Assembly: GCA_951813615.1 (NCBI GenBank) | Contig: OX638377.1 | Location: 1,736,001 to 1,800,000, forward strand | Length of the DNA stretch: 64,000 bases | Direction: 5' to 3' | From: an uncultured Latescibacterota bacterium | GTDB lineage: Bacteria; Latescibacterota; UBA2968; UBA8231 | Made by a program: the position numbers and the translations under genes | Notes under the pieces: generated by a model | Told to the model about the DNA's origin: nothing | What the model saw: the letters and a program-made list of their open reading frames with translations, nothing else | Databases searched by the model: none | In this document: piece after piece, positions 19,501 to 26,489 of the stretch | Layout of the letters: each line of letters starts with the position of its first letter | Numbering within the stretch: position 1 is the first letter of the stretch

Positions 19501-22500
19501 CGGTCACTGAGCTTGCGACAATTCCGACGGCGTTCGTCTCGGCGGCGCTCTCGTTCGAGCTTGCGGGGCTGAACGCCGGCGACCGGGTGCTGATTCACGC
19601 CGGCGCTGGCGGCGTGGGTCTGGCGGCCATCCAACTGGCCCAAGCGGCCGGCGCAGAGGTGTTCGCCACAGCGAGCGAGCGCAAGCGGGACTATATGCGC
19701 TCGCTCGGCGTGGAGCATGTGTTCGACAGCCGCACGACGGCGTTCGGCGAGGACATCCTTGCGGCCACGAACGGCACTGGGGTCGATCTGGTACTGAACA
19801 GCCTGACCGGCGAGGGGTTCATCGAGGCGAGTCTCTCGTGCCTTACACAAGGCGGCCGCTTCGTGGAAATGGGTAGGGTGGACATCCTGAGCGAGGACGA
19901 GCTGGCGGCGGTCCGGCCAGATGTCTCCTACGCCATCCTCATGATCGACGTTCTCAAGGAGGAAGAGCCCGCACGAGCTGGCGACATCTTGCGGCGAGTG
20001 ATGGCGCGGTTCGCGGCCGGTGAGTTGACTCCGCTTATCCACGCTCGCTGGCCTGTGGCCGAGGCTGGGCGCGCGATGAAGTGCATGCAGGGTGGGCGTC
20101 ACATCGGCAAAATCGTCTTCACCAATTCGCCGCTGGCCCGGGGCCAGTTGCGCGACGACCGGACCTATCTGGTTACTGGAGGCCTCGGCGGGATCGGCTG
20201 CGCGGTGGCTGGCTGGCTGGCCGAGCGCGGTGCCGGTACCATCGCGCTCAACGGCCGGCGGCCACCCGATCCCGAGGTAGAGGTGGAGATTGACGCGCTG
20301 CGCAAGCGCGGGGTCAGGGTACAGGTGGAGCTCGCCGATGTGACGGACACCGCCGCGCTGGACGCGATGCTGGCGCGGATGGATCGGGATCTGCCGCCGC
20401 TCGGGGGTGTGATCCACAGCGTAGGCGTACTGTCGGACGCCGCGATCAGCAATCAGCGCTGGGAGACATTCGAGACGGTGATGTGGCCGAAGATGCTGGG
20501 GGCCTGGCACCTTCATCGGGCGACTGCCGACCGCGATCTGGACATGTTCGTCCTCTTTTCAAGCGTGGCCGGCGTTCTGGGCAATCCGGGCCAGTCGAAC
20601 CACGCGGCGGCCAACGCGTTCCTCGATCAGCTCGCCGCTCATCGGCGTGCGCTAGGGCTCCCCGGACAGGCCATGGCTTGGGGCGCTTGGTCGGAGATTG
20701 GCGAAGCCGAGGAACAGCGGGAGCGGATGACCCAGCGTTCCGCGACGACCGGAATCGAATGGATCACCCCGCAGCAGGGTCTCCGAGCGTTCGACCGGCT
20801 GGTGCGCGAGGACGCTGCGACCAGCGTTGTGCTGGCGAGGGACTGGGTCGCGTTTGGAGAGTCTCTCGAAGGACGCCCGACCTTCTTGGATTACCTGCTG
20901 TCTGTGGATGAAGAGGGCGAAGCCGATGCCGCTGCTACGTCGGACGATCTGATGTCCCTGCTGCGGGAATCGCCGGCCGCGGCGCGGGAGGCGTTGCTGG
21001 TCTCTTTCCTACAGGGAGAGGCGCAGGCGGTGCTGAGAATGCCGTCGGTGCCCGAGCCTACGGTGGGTTTTTTCGACCTGGGGATGGACTCGCTGATGGC
21101 GGTGGAATTGCGGAATCGGCTCAACCGGGCGTTTGCCGGGGAGTACACAGCGCCGAACACGCTGGTGTTCGACTACCCGGATATCGCCACTCTCGCCCGT
21201 CATCTAGTCGGGGAATTTGGCGAGGTTAGTAGTGCACCCGTTCCTCAAGTGCAACCTGAACCGGAGAGCCGTCCGACGGTGCAGAGCGAGGAGGACGGCA
21301 TTGCTATTGTGGGCATGGCGTGCCGATTTCCCGGTGCACCGGATATTGCGGCATTCTGGAGCCAACTCGAAGCGGGTGTAGATGCGGTGACGGATGGACG
21401 CGGAGATTCCGGTTCTTGGGGTGATCTTGCCGAGGACCTTCCCACTGAGTACGCTGCGTACCGTCAGGGTGGGTTTGTGGAAGGGATTGAGCTATTCGAC
21501 TCGAGGTTCTTTCGGATTGCGCCGATTGAAGCGCGCCTGATGGACCCGCGGCAACGGATGCTGCTGGAGACGAGCTGGCAGGCCCTCGAGGATGCGGGGA
21601 TGGATCCAGAGCAGTTGCGCGGCAGCCGCACTGGGCTATATGCCGGCATTTCCGCCAGCGAATACCGGGACCTGATGACAGGCGGCGACTACGGCGTCAG
21701 TTATCTGGGGACCGCCGGCAGCATGACGGTCGGGCGAGTTTCCTTCGCGCTGGGTTTGGAAGGGCCGACGATGCCGGTGGAACTCAACTGCGCGTCGTCG
21801 CTGATCGCGGTGCATTATGCGGTCGCGGCCTTGCAGCAGGGCGAAGTGGAGATGGCCTTGGTTGGAGGCGTACACGCCGTTCTGTCGCCTGATTTGACTA
21901 GGGAGATGGCGGAGTTGGGGATGTTATCGGCGAGCGGGCGGTGTAGGGCCTTCGATGGCGCTGCGGACGGTTTTGTGCGGGGTGAAGGCTGCGGAGTGGT
22001 CGTTCTGAAGCGGTTGAGTAAGGCGGAGGACGACGGCGACCGCATCTGGGGGGTGATCCGTGGGTCCGCGGTCAACCAGAATGGGGCGAGTGCTGGGCCG
22101 ACGGTGCCGAATGGTCCGGCGCAGGAGCGGGTGATCGAGACGGCGCTGGCGCGGGCGAGTGTTGCCCCGGCGGAAGTGGACTATTTGGAAGCACATGGGG
22201 CCGGGTCGGGGTTTGGCGATCCAATTGAGGTGCAGGCAGCGGCGGCGGTGTACGGTAAGGGGCGCGAAGCGGACCGCCCGCTTTTGATCGGCTCGGTGAA
22301 GACCAATATCGGCCATCTGGAGCCGGCTGCTGGAGTTGCGAGCCTGATCAAGACCGTGCTGGCGATGAAGCGGAGGATGATCCCCAAGAATCTGCATTTC
22401 CAGGACCCGAGCCCACACTTGGACTGGGCCCAGCTTCCGGTACAGGTGGTGTCGGCTATGACCGACTGGCCAAGCCATCCCGAACGGCCACCGCGAGCAG

Positions 22501-23756
22501 GGGTGAGCGCCTTTGGGATTTCGGGGACGAATTCCCACGTCGTGGTGGAAGGGTATCCTTCCGACTCAGACGGTGGAATGCAGTTACCGGCGGGTTCTGC
22601 GCGACCTGTAGCTGTTTCTCTGCCGGAATCGGTGGTGGATTTGCCGCTGGCGGAGGAAGAGCTTCGGACGCGGGGGACGCGATTCCTACCGCTGTCGGGA
22701 AAGGCGGACGGTGCGTTGCGGGAATTGGCGGAGCGCTATCTGTCGTGGATGGACGAGCGCGACGGGGAAGGGGACGCAGAGACGATGCTTGCGGACATGG
22801 CGTGGACGGCAGGCGTAGGGCGGAGTCATTTTGATTACCGGGCCGGTATTGTGTTCCGTGATGTTGCGTCGCTGCGGGACGGGCTGAAGACGATCGCGGA
22901 CAAGCGGCTGGAGCGAGTAGCGGCGACGAAGGTGGCGTTTGCGTTTACCGGAGAGGGGAGCGAATGGGTCGGCATGGGGCAGGCGCTGTACGAACGCGAG
23001 CCGGTGGTGCGGGCGGTGCTGGATCGTTGCGACGCGGTACTGCGGGAAGAACGAGGTGCTTCGCTGCTGGATGCGATGTTTGGTCGGGCGGAGGGAGCTT
23101 TGGACGATCCGGCGTGGACGCAGCCAGCTCTGTACGCGCTGGAGTGCGCACTGGCGGCGTTGTGGGCGAGCGTGGGGATTCGGCCGAGCGTGGTGGTCGG
23201 GCGGGGTCTCGGAGAGCTTGCGGCAGCGCAGGTGGCGGGGGTGTTCGGCTTGGAGGAGGGGTTGCGGCTTGCAGCGGCGCGGGGCGCGGGGGAGACTATG
23301 GAAGGCAGCGCAGTTGCGCCGCCAACGCTTGCCTTGGTAAGTAGTGCGACAGGGCGGGTGATGGAGGGGGACGCGCTCGACGAGGTGTACTGGCAGCGGC
23401 AGGCGCGTGAGTCGGTAGCGTTCGACCGCTGTGTGGAGACGCTGGCCGAGCTGGATGTGCAGATAATCGTGGAGATTGGTCCAGACGCGGTGCTGGGGCC
23501 GATGGTAGCCTCGGCTTGGCCAGAGTCAGCGGATGGTAACGGAGTGCCGGTCGTGTTGTCGAGTCTGTGGCGGGACTCGCAGGGAGATGACAGCTTCGTG
23601 GCGGCGGTTGCGGAAGCGTACGAGGCGGGGTTAGCGGTTTCCTTTGCGGGGTTGTTTGCCGGGGAGACGCGGTCCCGGATTTCGCTGCCGAGTTATCCGT
23701 TTCAGCGCCGACGCCACTGGATCGAGGCGCGGCCCGCTTCGAGCGTGGAGCGTTGA
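13572..23756 (+). CDS. type I polyketide synthase, KS-AT-DH-MT-ER-KR-ACP-KS-AT(degenerate)
   Basis: 3394 residues. KS1 (~20-445) has Cys194, His329, His369. AT1 (~575-860) has GHSLGE Ser667 and NAFH His773; the AFH form points to malonyl-CoA. DH (~945-1220): HxxxGxxxxP His978, DGxxQ Asp1148. C-methyltransferase (~1280-1640): LEVGAGTG. ER (~1865-2190): NADPH loop HAGAGGVG. KR (~2195-2375): TGGLGGIG, Ser and Asn kept, but His2344 where Tyr is usual. ACP (~2470-2550): MDSL Ser2507. KS2 (~2573-2995): Cys2740, His2875, His2915, with unusual flanks. AT2 (~3120-3330): GRGLGE, so the catalytic Ser is Gly3212, and ~90 residues including the His motif are missing. No thioesterase. Start ATG 13572 after AGAAAGGG (short spacing); ATG 13587 is the alternative. 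The layout recalls the 'sup' synthases of sponge symbionts, proposed to make methyl-branched acyl chains. Confidence 0.95.
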   Translation: MPTNAMKLLDSSNEQPSPSTEPIAIVGMACRFPGAEGLAAFWRLLAAGKNAVTEGVPGSGVGRLGELFPDAVQSEACRFGGFIDGIDQFDSEFFRISPIEADLLDPQQRMMLETSWQALEDAGMDPERLKGSRTGVFAGISNNEYRGLILNSSDTSEPATSLYSVTGTSLNTAIGRVAFVMGLEGPALSIDTACSSSLVAVHQAVVSLQRGEADMALAGGVHAILSGRLFELRANAGMLAPDGRCKTFDAAANGYVRGEGCGIVVLKRLSEAEADGDRIWGVIRGSAVNQDGTSAGLTVPNEASQERVIEAALLRAGVLPSDVDYVEMHGTGTEVGDPIELRSTAAAYGKGHTADRPLLIGSVKTNFGHLESAAGVAALIKVMLAMKQGAIPQHLNFRDPTPQVDWEGLPLQVTAAAMDWPNHDGRPPIAGMSGFGWSGTNAHVVVEGYGGPNGAASRLNGVHLPAGSARPVSVDLPEPIAEEALRPRATRFLPLAGKSDQALRDLAGRYLAWFDELADAGTAEAMLADMVWSAGVGRSHFAHRAGVVFSDIESLREGLSAIAEAGAGPVPPAPSKVAFVYTGQGSHWVGMGEELYHTEPVVRAVLDRCDAVLREDRGVSLLDVMFGRAGDLSDQAWTQPAIFALECALTALWESVGVRPSAVLGHSLGELAAAQAAGVYGLEEGVRFAAARGELTAKLPQGAMAAIFADVPQVEATIDELNAASEGVGLSIAAYNGAHQVVSGPEEEVMAIEERFLAEDVRVNRLRTNNAFHSPLVEPMLDGLETVVAGMEIAPPSLTLVSNVTGRVLESDGLLDGAYWRKHTREPVAFAPSMETLAELGVDLIIEVGPHAVLGSMATLAWPNSAVGGPPVALSSLLRPSSKVSQEEADRAFTAAVAGAYEAGLSLSFAGLFAGETRRRVALPDYPFQRRRHWIEAPKRRRTSAGHPLLGDRHESASGEISFEMEVFPSDPEWLNDHRVFGRLVVPGALYGAMATLASAAEAGSPAVEDMQLHNPLIFPEEEDGSGEKGRKVQVLLDRAEEGSRRVRILSRGEDGEEWTLHAEAQIASGSRGPEAEPHLDIESLKASLSPVDVPAFYRAKAEVGIDLGPRFRTLAAVWSRLGEALGEVSFPEAFGQGELDVHPLLLDGCFQVLAAARNPGRSEDGITYLPFAWERLWLKDRLPDRLICHVRLREDPRGEEADEPSEVMAGDLHIYDPNGVLVGELSGYAVKRATRATLLAAVEGLNELLYEVVWRDQPLAQGMPPADFLPSPATVAAGSDLFTQYLAAEGVGAEDRDALLGDLERLSRSFALLTLDKLGWERKVGEAVDSEDLRQRLQVIDDHKRLFRRMLEMLAKSGVLEEAGDGFVVAVGSGDSLPEGMPGDPDEFATQMAGLYAHGSNEIGLFRRSGAALAEVLRDQADPLTLLFSSGEPSAADLYLKAPVARAANRMLGDAIQTLVAGLPDGRRLRVLEVGAGTGSATASVLPELPEGRFDYTYTDISAGFFAEAEARFGDQGIEYRVLDIEKDPVEQGFDSHDYDLVLASNVLHATRYLEETLAHCRELLAPSGQLVALENLRGQGWLDLTFGQLDGWWRFADSYRPHHALASPAVWRQALGDAGFGEVEVIGVDESESVGMPDRGVIMAQGPVEVDEPAGAWILAADEGGVAEELATELSARNQMVVLVGGDGETVEDGSGVVRTTVDMEQRESWRAVVSELPGDVPLSGVVHLAALDGHGPQATTGEMAADARRVAGSALALVQGVADADLTPVKGMWFMTCGAQILEQERGGQLAGATLWGFGKVAAREAHQLQPRMIDLDPGDAVSLADIVNELMYPDSETHIAYRFGRRQGARLIRAAAITDRLALPDEPGWTLEPDAGGSLDAIQVVPEPEQPLGLGEVRAAIEAFGLNFRDVFIALGLVDDFMGGEFCGRVIEVGDGVSSVAVGDRVVGMTFRNYGSETVTLEKMIMPAPPGFSVTELATIPTAFVSAALSFELAGLNAGDRVLIHAGAGGVGLAAIQLAQAAGAEVFATASERKRDYMRSLGVEHVFDSRTTAFGEDILAATNGTGVDLVLNSLTGEGFIEASLSCLTQGGRFVEMGRVDILSEDELAAVRPDVSYAILMIDVLKEEEPARAGDILRRVMARFAAGELTPLIHARWPVAEAGRAMKCMQGGRHIGKIVFTNSPLARGQLRDDRTYLVTGGLGGIGCAVAGWLAERGAGTIALNGRRPPDPEVEVEIDALRKRGVRVQVELADVTDTAALDAMLARMDRDLPPLGGVIHSVGVLSDAAISNQRWETFETVMWPKMLGAWHLHRATADRDLDMFVLFSSVAGVLGNPGQSNHAAANAFLDQLAAHRRALGLPGQAMAWGAWSEIGEAEEQRERMTQRSATTGIEWITPQQGLRAFDRLVREDAATSVVLARDWVAFGESLEGRPTFLDYLLSVDEEGEADAAATSDDLMSLLRESPAAAREALLVSFLQGEAQAVLRMPSVPEPTVGFFDLGMDSLMAVELRNRLNRAFAGEYTAPNTLVFDYPDIATLARHLVGEFGEVSSAPVPQVQPEPESRPTVQSEEDGIAIVGMACRFPGAPDIAAFWSQLEAGVDAVTDGRGDSGSWGDLAEDLPTEYAAYRQGGFVEGIELFDSRFFRIAPIEARLMDPRQRMLLETSWQALEDAGMDPEQLRGSRTGLYAGISASEYRDLMTGGDYGVSYLGTAGSMTVGRVSFALGLEGPTMPVELNCASSLIAVHYAVAALQQGEVEMALVGGVHAVLSPDLTREMAELGMLSASGRCRAFDGAADGFVRGEGCGVVVLKRLSKAEDDGDRIWGVIRGSAVNQNGASAGPTVPNGPAQERVIETALARASVAPAEVDYLEAHGAGSGFGDPIEVQAAAAVYGKGREADRPLLIGSVKTNIGHLEPAAGVASLIKTVLAMKRRMIPKNLHFQDPSPHLDWAQLPVQVVSAMTDWPSHPERPPRAGVSAFGISGTNSHVVVEGYPSDSDGGMQLPAGSARPVAVSLPESVVDLPLAEEELRTRGTRFLPLSGKADGALRELAERYLSWMDERDGEGDAETMLADMAWTAGVGRSHFDYRAGIVFRDVASLRDGLKTIADKRLERVAATKVAFAFTGEGSEWVGMGQALYEREPVVRAVLDRCDAVLREERGASLLDAMFGRAEGALDDPAWTQPALYALECALAALWASVGIRPSVVVGRGLGELAAAQVAGVFGLEEGLRLAAARGAGETMEGSAVAPPTLALVSSATGRVMEGDALDEVYWQRQARESVAFDRCVETLAELDVQIIVEIGPDAVLGPMVASAWPESADGNGVPVVLSSLWRDSQGDDSFVAAVAEAYEAGLAVSFAGLFAGETRSRISLPSYPFQRRRHWIEARPASSVER

Positions 23757-23857
23757 GTACGGTGGATTGACGTAACGTCTGCACCTTTCTATTTTGCCCA
23801 TTGTTTTAAGCCATATGCCATTATACCATCTACCACCATTGAGAAAGGATTACGAAC

Positions 23858-24097
23858 ATGGCTTCAACCGGAGATCGCCTCAGAAATCTCATCAGCGAAA
23901 ACCTCGAAGTAGATGGGCAGCCAATAGATGTGCCCCAAGATCTGAACATCAGCCTCATGGAAGCCGGCGTCCCCTCTACGGATCTCGTTGCGTTCGCGAA
24001 ATTGGTCTCTCAGGAGTTCAACGTTTCGTTTACCGCCGAACATTGCACGCAGCTTAACAGCCTCCAAGAAGTAGTCGAGTTTATCGATTCCCAATAA
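23858..24097 (+). CDS. free-standing acyl carrier protein
   Basis: 79 residues, the usual ACP length. The segment LMEAGVPSTDLVAFAKLV matches the helix II attachment region, with Ser40 in P-S-T-D-L where most ACPs have D-S-L. Helix III/IV-like sequence (FNVSFTAEH, LQEVVEFIDSQ) completes the fold. It begins 101 bases after the PKS with AGAAAGGA upstream. Since the second KS-AT of the PKS has no ACP in cis, this protein is the likely partner that receives or presents the chain. The Asp-to-Pro change before the Ser is unusual and could affect recognition by the PPTase. Confidence 0.85.
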   Translation: MASTGDRLRNLISENLEVDGQPIDVPQDLNISLMEAGVPSTDLVAFAKLVSQEFNVSFTAEHCTQLNSLQEVVEFIDSQ

Positions 24098-24134
24098 ACA
24101 TCCTTGGGAGATCGTCCGCTGATCCTGCGAAAAT

Positions 24135-24183
24135 CGGCGGCTTTTCAGTCGGGCCGATACTACCGATTGGGAAGCCGCCGTTT
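24135..24183 (+). terminator. stem-loop after the ACP gene
   Basis: CGGCGGCTT at 24135-24143 pairs perfectly with AAGCCGCCG at 24172-24180, followed by TTT. It lies 38 bases after the ACP stop and could lower transcription into the PPTase gene. It also argues against the ATG at 24186 as the PPTase start. Confidence 0.55.
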
Positions 24184-24266
24184 CCATGCTCATGGTAGCG
24201 TTCCGACATATGCCTAGTTCCGTTGCCGAGTGCTGGTGGTGTTCGTTCAGAGAAGTTGGCCATGCT

Positions 24267-24926
24267 ATGGTCCTACACGTCGATCTGACGCCTCATGTGG
24301 TCCGCGAGACGGAGGCGTGGGCGTGGCTCGATGAGGAAGAGCAGGCACGTTGGCAACGCTATCAGCACGACGGTCCGCGCCGTCGATTTGCCTTGTGTCG
24401 TGCAGCACTCCGCGCCGTGCTCTGTAGTCAGCTCGGTTGCCGCAATGAACAGCTTGCGTTCGGTGCGTCTGATCACGGAAAGCCGTATGCGGTGGTGCAG
24501 GGAGTGGCGGCTCCCATTAGCTTCAACGTCAGTCACAGCGGTGCGCATGGACTGATCGCGGTTGCAGCGGCAGGACGGTTGGGCGTAGATGTGGAGGAAC
24601 GCAGCACGCCGCGCGATCTCGATGGATTAATCAGTAGCGTGCTGGGGCCGGACGAACAAGCTGAGCTGGCATTGGCGCGTGGATGTCGCAAGTTGCACTT
24701 GTTCTTCAATTTTTGGACCATTAAGGAAGCCTTGATCAAGGCGATTGGTCTCGGTCTTTCTTTGGATATGTCTCGATTTGAGATCCCATTGGCTATGCGT
24801 CACGGTAAGACGACGAGCGTATTTCAGTTTCCGCAGATGCCGATCGTTAGATGGCGGTTGGAGAACCTTGGCAACGAGCATTTCGCGGCTGCCATCGCCC
24901 ATGAACTAGACCCGGATCCCAATTGA
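24267..24926 (+). CDS. Sfp-type 4'-phosphopantetheinyl transferase
   Basis: About 219 residues from ATG 24267. Activates carrier domains by adding the phosphopantetheine arm from CoA to Ser. Motifs: ISFNVSHSG, the magnesium-binding GVDVEE, and FNFWTIKEALIKAIGLGL (WxxKEA/F), in the order of the Sfp family. The open frame runs back to 24186, but those 27 codons lie against a hairpin and show no family sequence; MVLHVDLTPHV is a natural N-terminus. It probably modifies ACP Ser2507 of the PKS and the free ACP. Its stop overlaps the TTG start of the hydrolase, so the two are coupled. Confidence 0.9.
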   Translation: MVLHVDLTPHVVRETEAWAWLDEEEQARWQRYQHDGPRRRFALCRAALRAVLCSQLGCRNEQLAFGASDHGKPYAVVQGVAAPISFNVSHSGAHGLIAVAAAGRLGVDVEERSTPRDLDGLISSVLGPDEQAELALARGCRKLHLFFNFWTIKEALIKAIGLGLSLDMSRFEIPLAMRHGKTTSVFQFPQMPIVRWRLENLGNEHFAAAIAHELDPDPN

Positions 24927-25828
24927 CTACGAATTCAGAAACGGTCTGGGAAATACCTGAGCCGCTTTCCACTAGCGAAGTTAGCGTGGACGATGACACT
25001 ACCATCATTTTGCGTCGTCATGGAAATCCGGCGGGGCCGCGACTCGTGCTGAGCCACGGCAATGGTCTGGCGATCGATCTCTATTATCCCTTCTGGTCGC
25101 TGCTGACCGACGATTTCGATCTGATCATCTACGATCTCAGAAACCACGGTTGGAATGCTGTAAGCTCCCCGCAAAATCACAATGTTCCGACCTTTGTTAG
25201 TGATCACGACCTCATCCTCGAAGCGATTGACCATCACTACGGGAAGAAACCGAAAATAGGTGTCTTCCATTCGGTTGCGGCGCTGACCACGCTTTTATCG
25301 CCTACGAAAGGTAGTGGGTTCTCGGCATACGTTCTGTTTGATCCGCCTCTGTGCAAGCGCGGTGCTAGCTATGAAGAATTCGATGCAGCCGCTGAGCGCG
25401 TGGCCACTATGACTCGGCGCCGCACGCCTCAGTTCCGGACTAGGGAAGAGCTTGTAGATGTTCTTCCCTATATACCAACTTTCCAGCGCGTCGTGCCCGG
25501 GGTTTTCGATCTGGTGGGAAGGACGACGCTGCGCGAATGTGAGAGTGGAGAGGGTTATGAGCTTCGCTGTCCGCGCGAGTACGAAGCGCAGGTCGTAGAG
25601 TACGCTGCTCCTTATGCTGTGCTGGTGGACTTTGCAACATTCCGTTGTCCAATAAAGGTCCTCGGTGCCGATCCTACCTTGCCGTATTCCTATCTGCCGA
25701 CGCTCGATCTTAGTCACATTTTGACCGTGGACTACGATTTCCTGCCTGAAGCGACGCACCTGCTGCAAATAGAACAACCAGCAGAATGCGCTGCGGCGGT
25801 GCGCGAATTTATCGCGCCTCTGGCTTGA
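24923..25828 (+). CDS. alpha/beta hydrolase, probable chain-releasing or editing enzyme
   Basis: 301 residues. Strand-loop LVLSHGNGLAIDLYYPFW gives the oxyanion region, IIYDLRNHGWN is the typical strand 4 loop, and the nucleophile elbow reads GVFHSVAAL (Ser in an F-H-S-V-A context, a variant of GxSxG). The catalytic His is likely in EATHLLQIEQP near the C-terminus. Start is TTG at 24923 overlapping the PPTase stop; no better start is visible. As the PKS lacks a thioesterase, this is the obvious candidate for hydrolysis of the product from its carrier. That role is inferred from position. Confidence 0.85.
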   Translation: MTTNSETVWEIPEPLSTSEVSVDDDTTIILRRHGNPAGPRLVLSHGNGLAIDLYYPFWSLLTDDFDLIIYDLRNHGWNAVSSPQNHNVPTFVSDHDLILEAIDHHYGKKPKIGVFHSVAALTTLLSPTKGSGFSAYVLFDPPLCKRGASYEEFDAAAERVATMTRRRTPQFRTREELVDVLPYIPTFQRVVPGVFDLVGRTTLRECESGEGYELRCPREYEAQVVEYAAPYAVLVDFATFRCPIKVLGADPTLPYSYLPTLDLSHILTVDYDFLPEATHLLQIEQPAECAAAVREFIAPLA

Positions 25829-25853
25829 TCCCCACTTTTCCTACCGAGCTATG

Positions 25854-25895
25854 AAGGGCTATATATCGTCTCATAGGCGATAAATAGCCTTTTTG
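25854..25895 (+). terminator. terminator of the PKS operon, also dyad site A1 of the sigma54 island
   Basis: AGGGCTAT pairs with ATAGCCTT and is followed by five T, a good intrinsic terminator 26 bases after the hydrolase gene. Its centre carries ATCGTC-TCATA-GGCGAT, a dyad related to the palindromes at 25944, 27421 and 27514. It lies ~189 bases before the GG of the sigma54 promoter at 26060. Confidence 0.6.
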
Positions 25896-25943
25896 TTGTA
25901 ACAGTCTATTACTAAACAACATAAGAGCTAGTCTGGCTGTCTT

Positions 25944-25967
25944 CTATGGACGATATATCGTCCATAG
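25944..25967. promoter_or_regulatory. perfect 24-bp palindrome B1, candidate activator (enhancer) site
   Basis: Half-site CTATGGACGATA is followed at once by its exact reverse complement. The core GACGATATATCGTC recurs as GACGACATATCGTC at 27514-27527. Its centre is 107 bases upstream of the GG of the -24 element of the promoter at 26060, a normal distance for a sigma54 enhancer. A T-rich stretch after it (25988-25998) means it could also end transcription. Confidence 0.55.
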
Positions 25968-26059
25968 AGAATGATACAGTCTGGCTCTTTTCTTTTTTAT
26001 AATTCATATCCCAAATAAAAATAGAACCTTACACGAATAGCATTAGGTGTCACTTCACG

Positions 26060-26077
26060 TCGGCACGGATTTTGCAA
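26060..26077 (+). promoter_or_regulatory. sigma54 (-24/-12) promoter P1
   Basis: CGGCACGGATTTTGCAA: GG at 26062-26063 and GC at 26074-26075, separated by ten bases, with the CAC and TTGCA extensions of the consensus TGGCACG-N4-TTGCA. Transcription should begin near 26087, ahead of the structured element at 26131 and the activator gene at 26490. Confidence 0.75.
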
Positions 26078-26130
26078 GGATAGCAGTCTGCGTACGGCAT
26101 CAATCCACATTAAGGGAGCGATTGAGATGG

Positions 26131-26297
26131 ATTGCGTATGAGGGATGCGTTGTGGTAAGAAGCTGCTTGGAATTTCTGAGTGTGTCCGAGCGCGAGCGCA
26201 AGGTGGAGGCCAAACGGGGGGGACAGCCGCGGCCGCCACGCTTGCAGTCGCGTGGGACCGCTAGGGGTGGGATTTCAGGCAGCTTCCTATGTTTTTC
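26131..26297 (+). ncRNA. structured element copy 1 (candidate sigma54-driven small RNA)
   Basis: No plausible protein. GAAGCTGCTTGGAATTTC at 26159-26176 pairs over 18 bases (G-U allowed) with 26269-26286, followed by a T-run, so the closing stem doubles as a terminator. Inside, TGTCC pairs with GGACA and GCGG..CCACGC with GCGTGG..CCGC. The segment from GAGTGTGTCCGAGCGCGAGC is nearly identical in the copies at 28590 and 29112. Either a stable RNA starting at P1 or a MITE with 18-bp inverted ends. Confidence 0.45.
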
Positions 26298-26489
26298 TAC
26301 TGTTCCACTTTAGGAACGGAAATTTTCTAGGAACGTCTTTAAGGTGGAAGTCGCTTTACATAAAAGGACTCTTGCGGTATGGGTATTTCCATTGCTCTCA
26401 AACCTGAACTTCAAAAGGCGAATCAATGTAATATGATGTGTAGATACAAGTAAAAAATATAAAAATAACAGTGGTGGGAGGTGATGATG

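Noticed and set aside
19170..20516. 448-codon open frame on the minus strand inside the PKS
   Set aside because: Antisense shadow of a GC-rich gene: no domain-like sequence, His/Arg/Pro-rich text, and the plus strand encodes clear ER and KR domains.
24186..24266. ATG 24186 as the PPTase start
   Set aside because: The extra 27 codons begin three bases after a terminator-like hairpin and match nothing in the family; ATG 24267 gives a standard N-terminus.
25997..26239. Minus-strand frames here and at 28565-28786 that share peptides (ARARTH, RIPHT)
   Set aside because: The shared peptides only reflect the repeated DNA of the structured element; there are no ribosome sites and frame ends differ.
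26047..26313. 88-codon plus-strand frame across P1 and structured element copy 1
   Set aside because: Starts upstream of the predicted transcription start, and its text is interrupted in the other copies.
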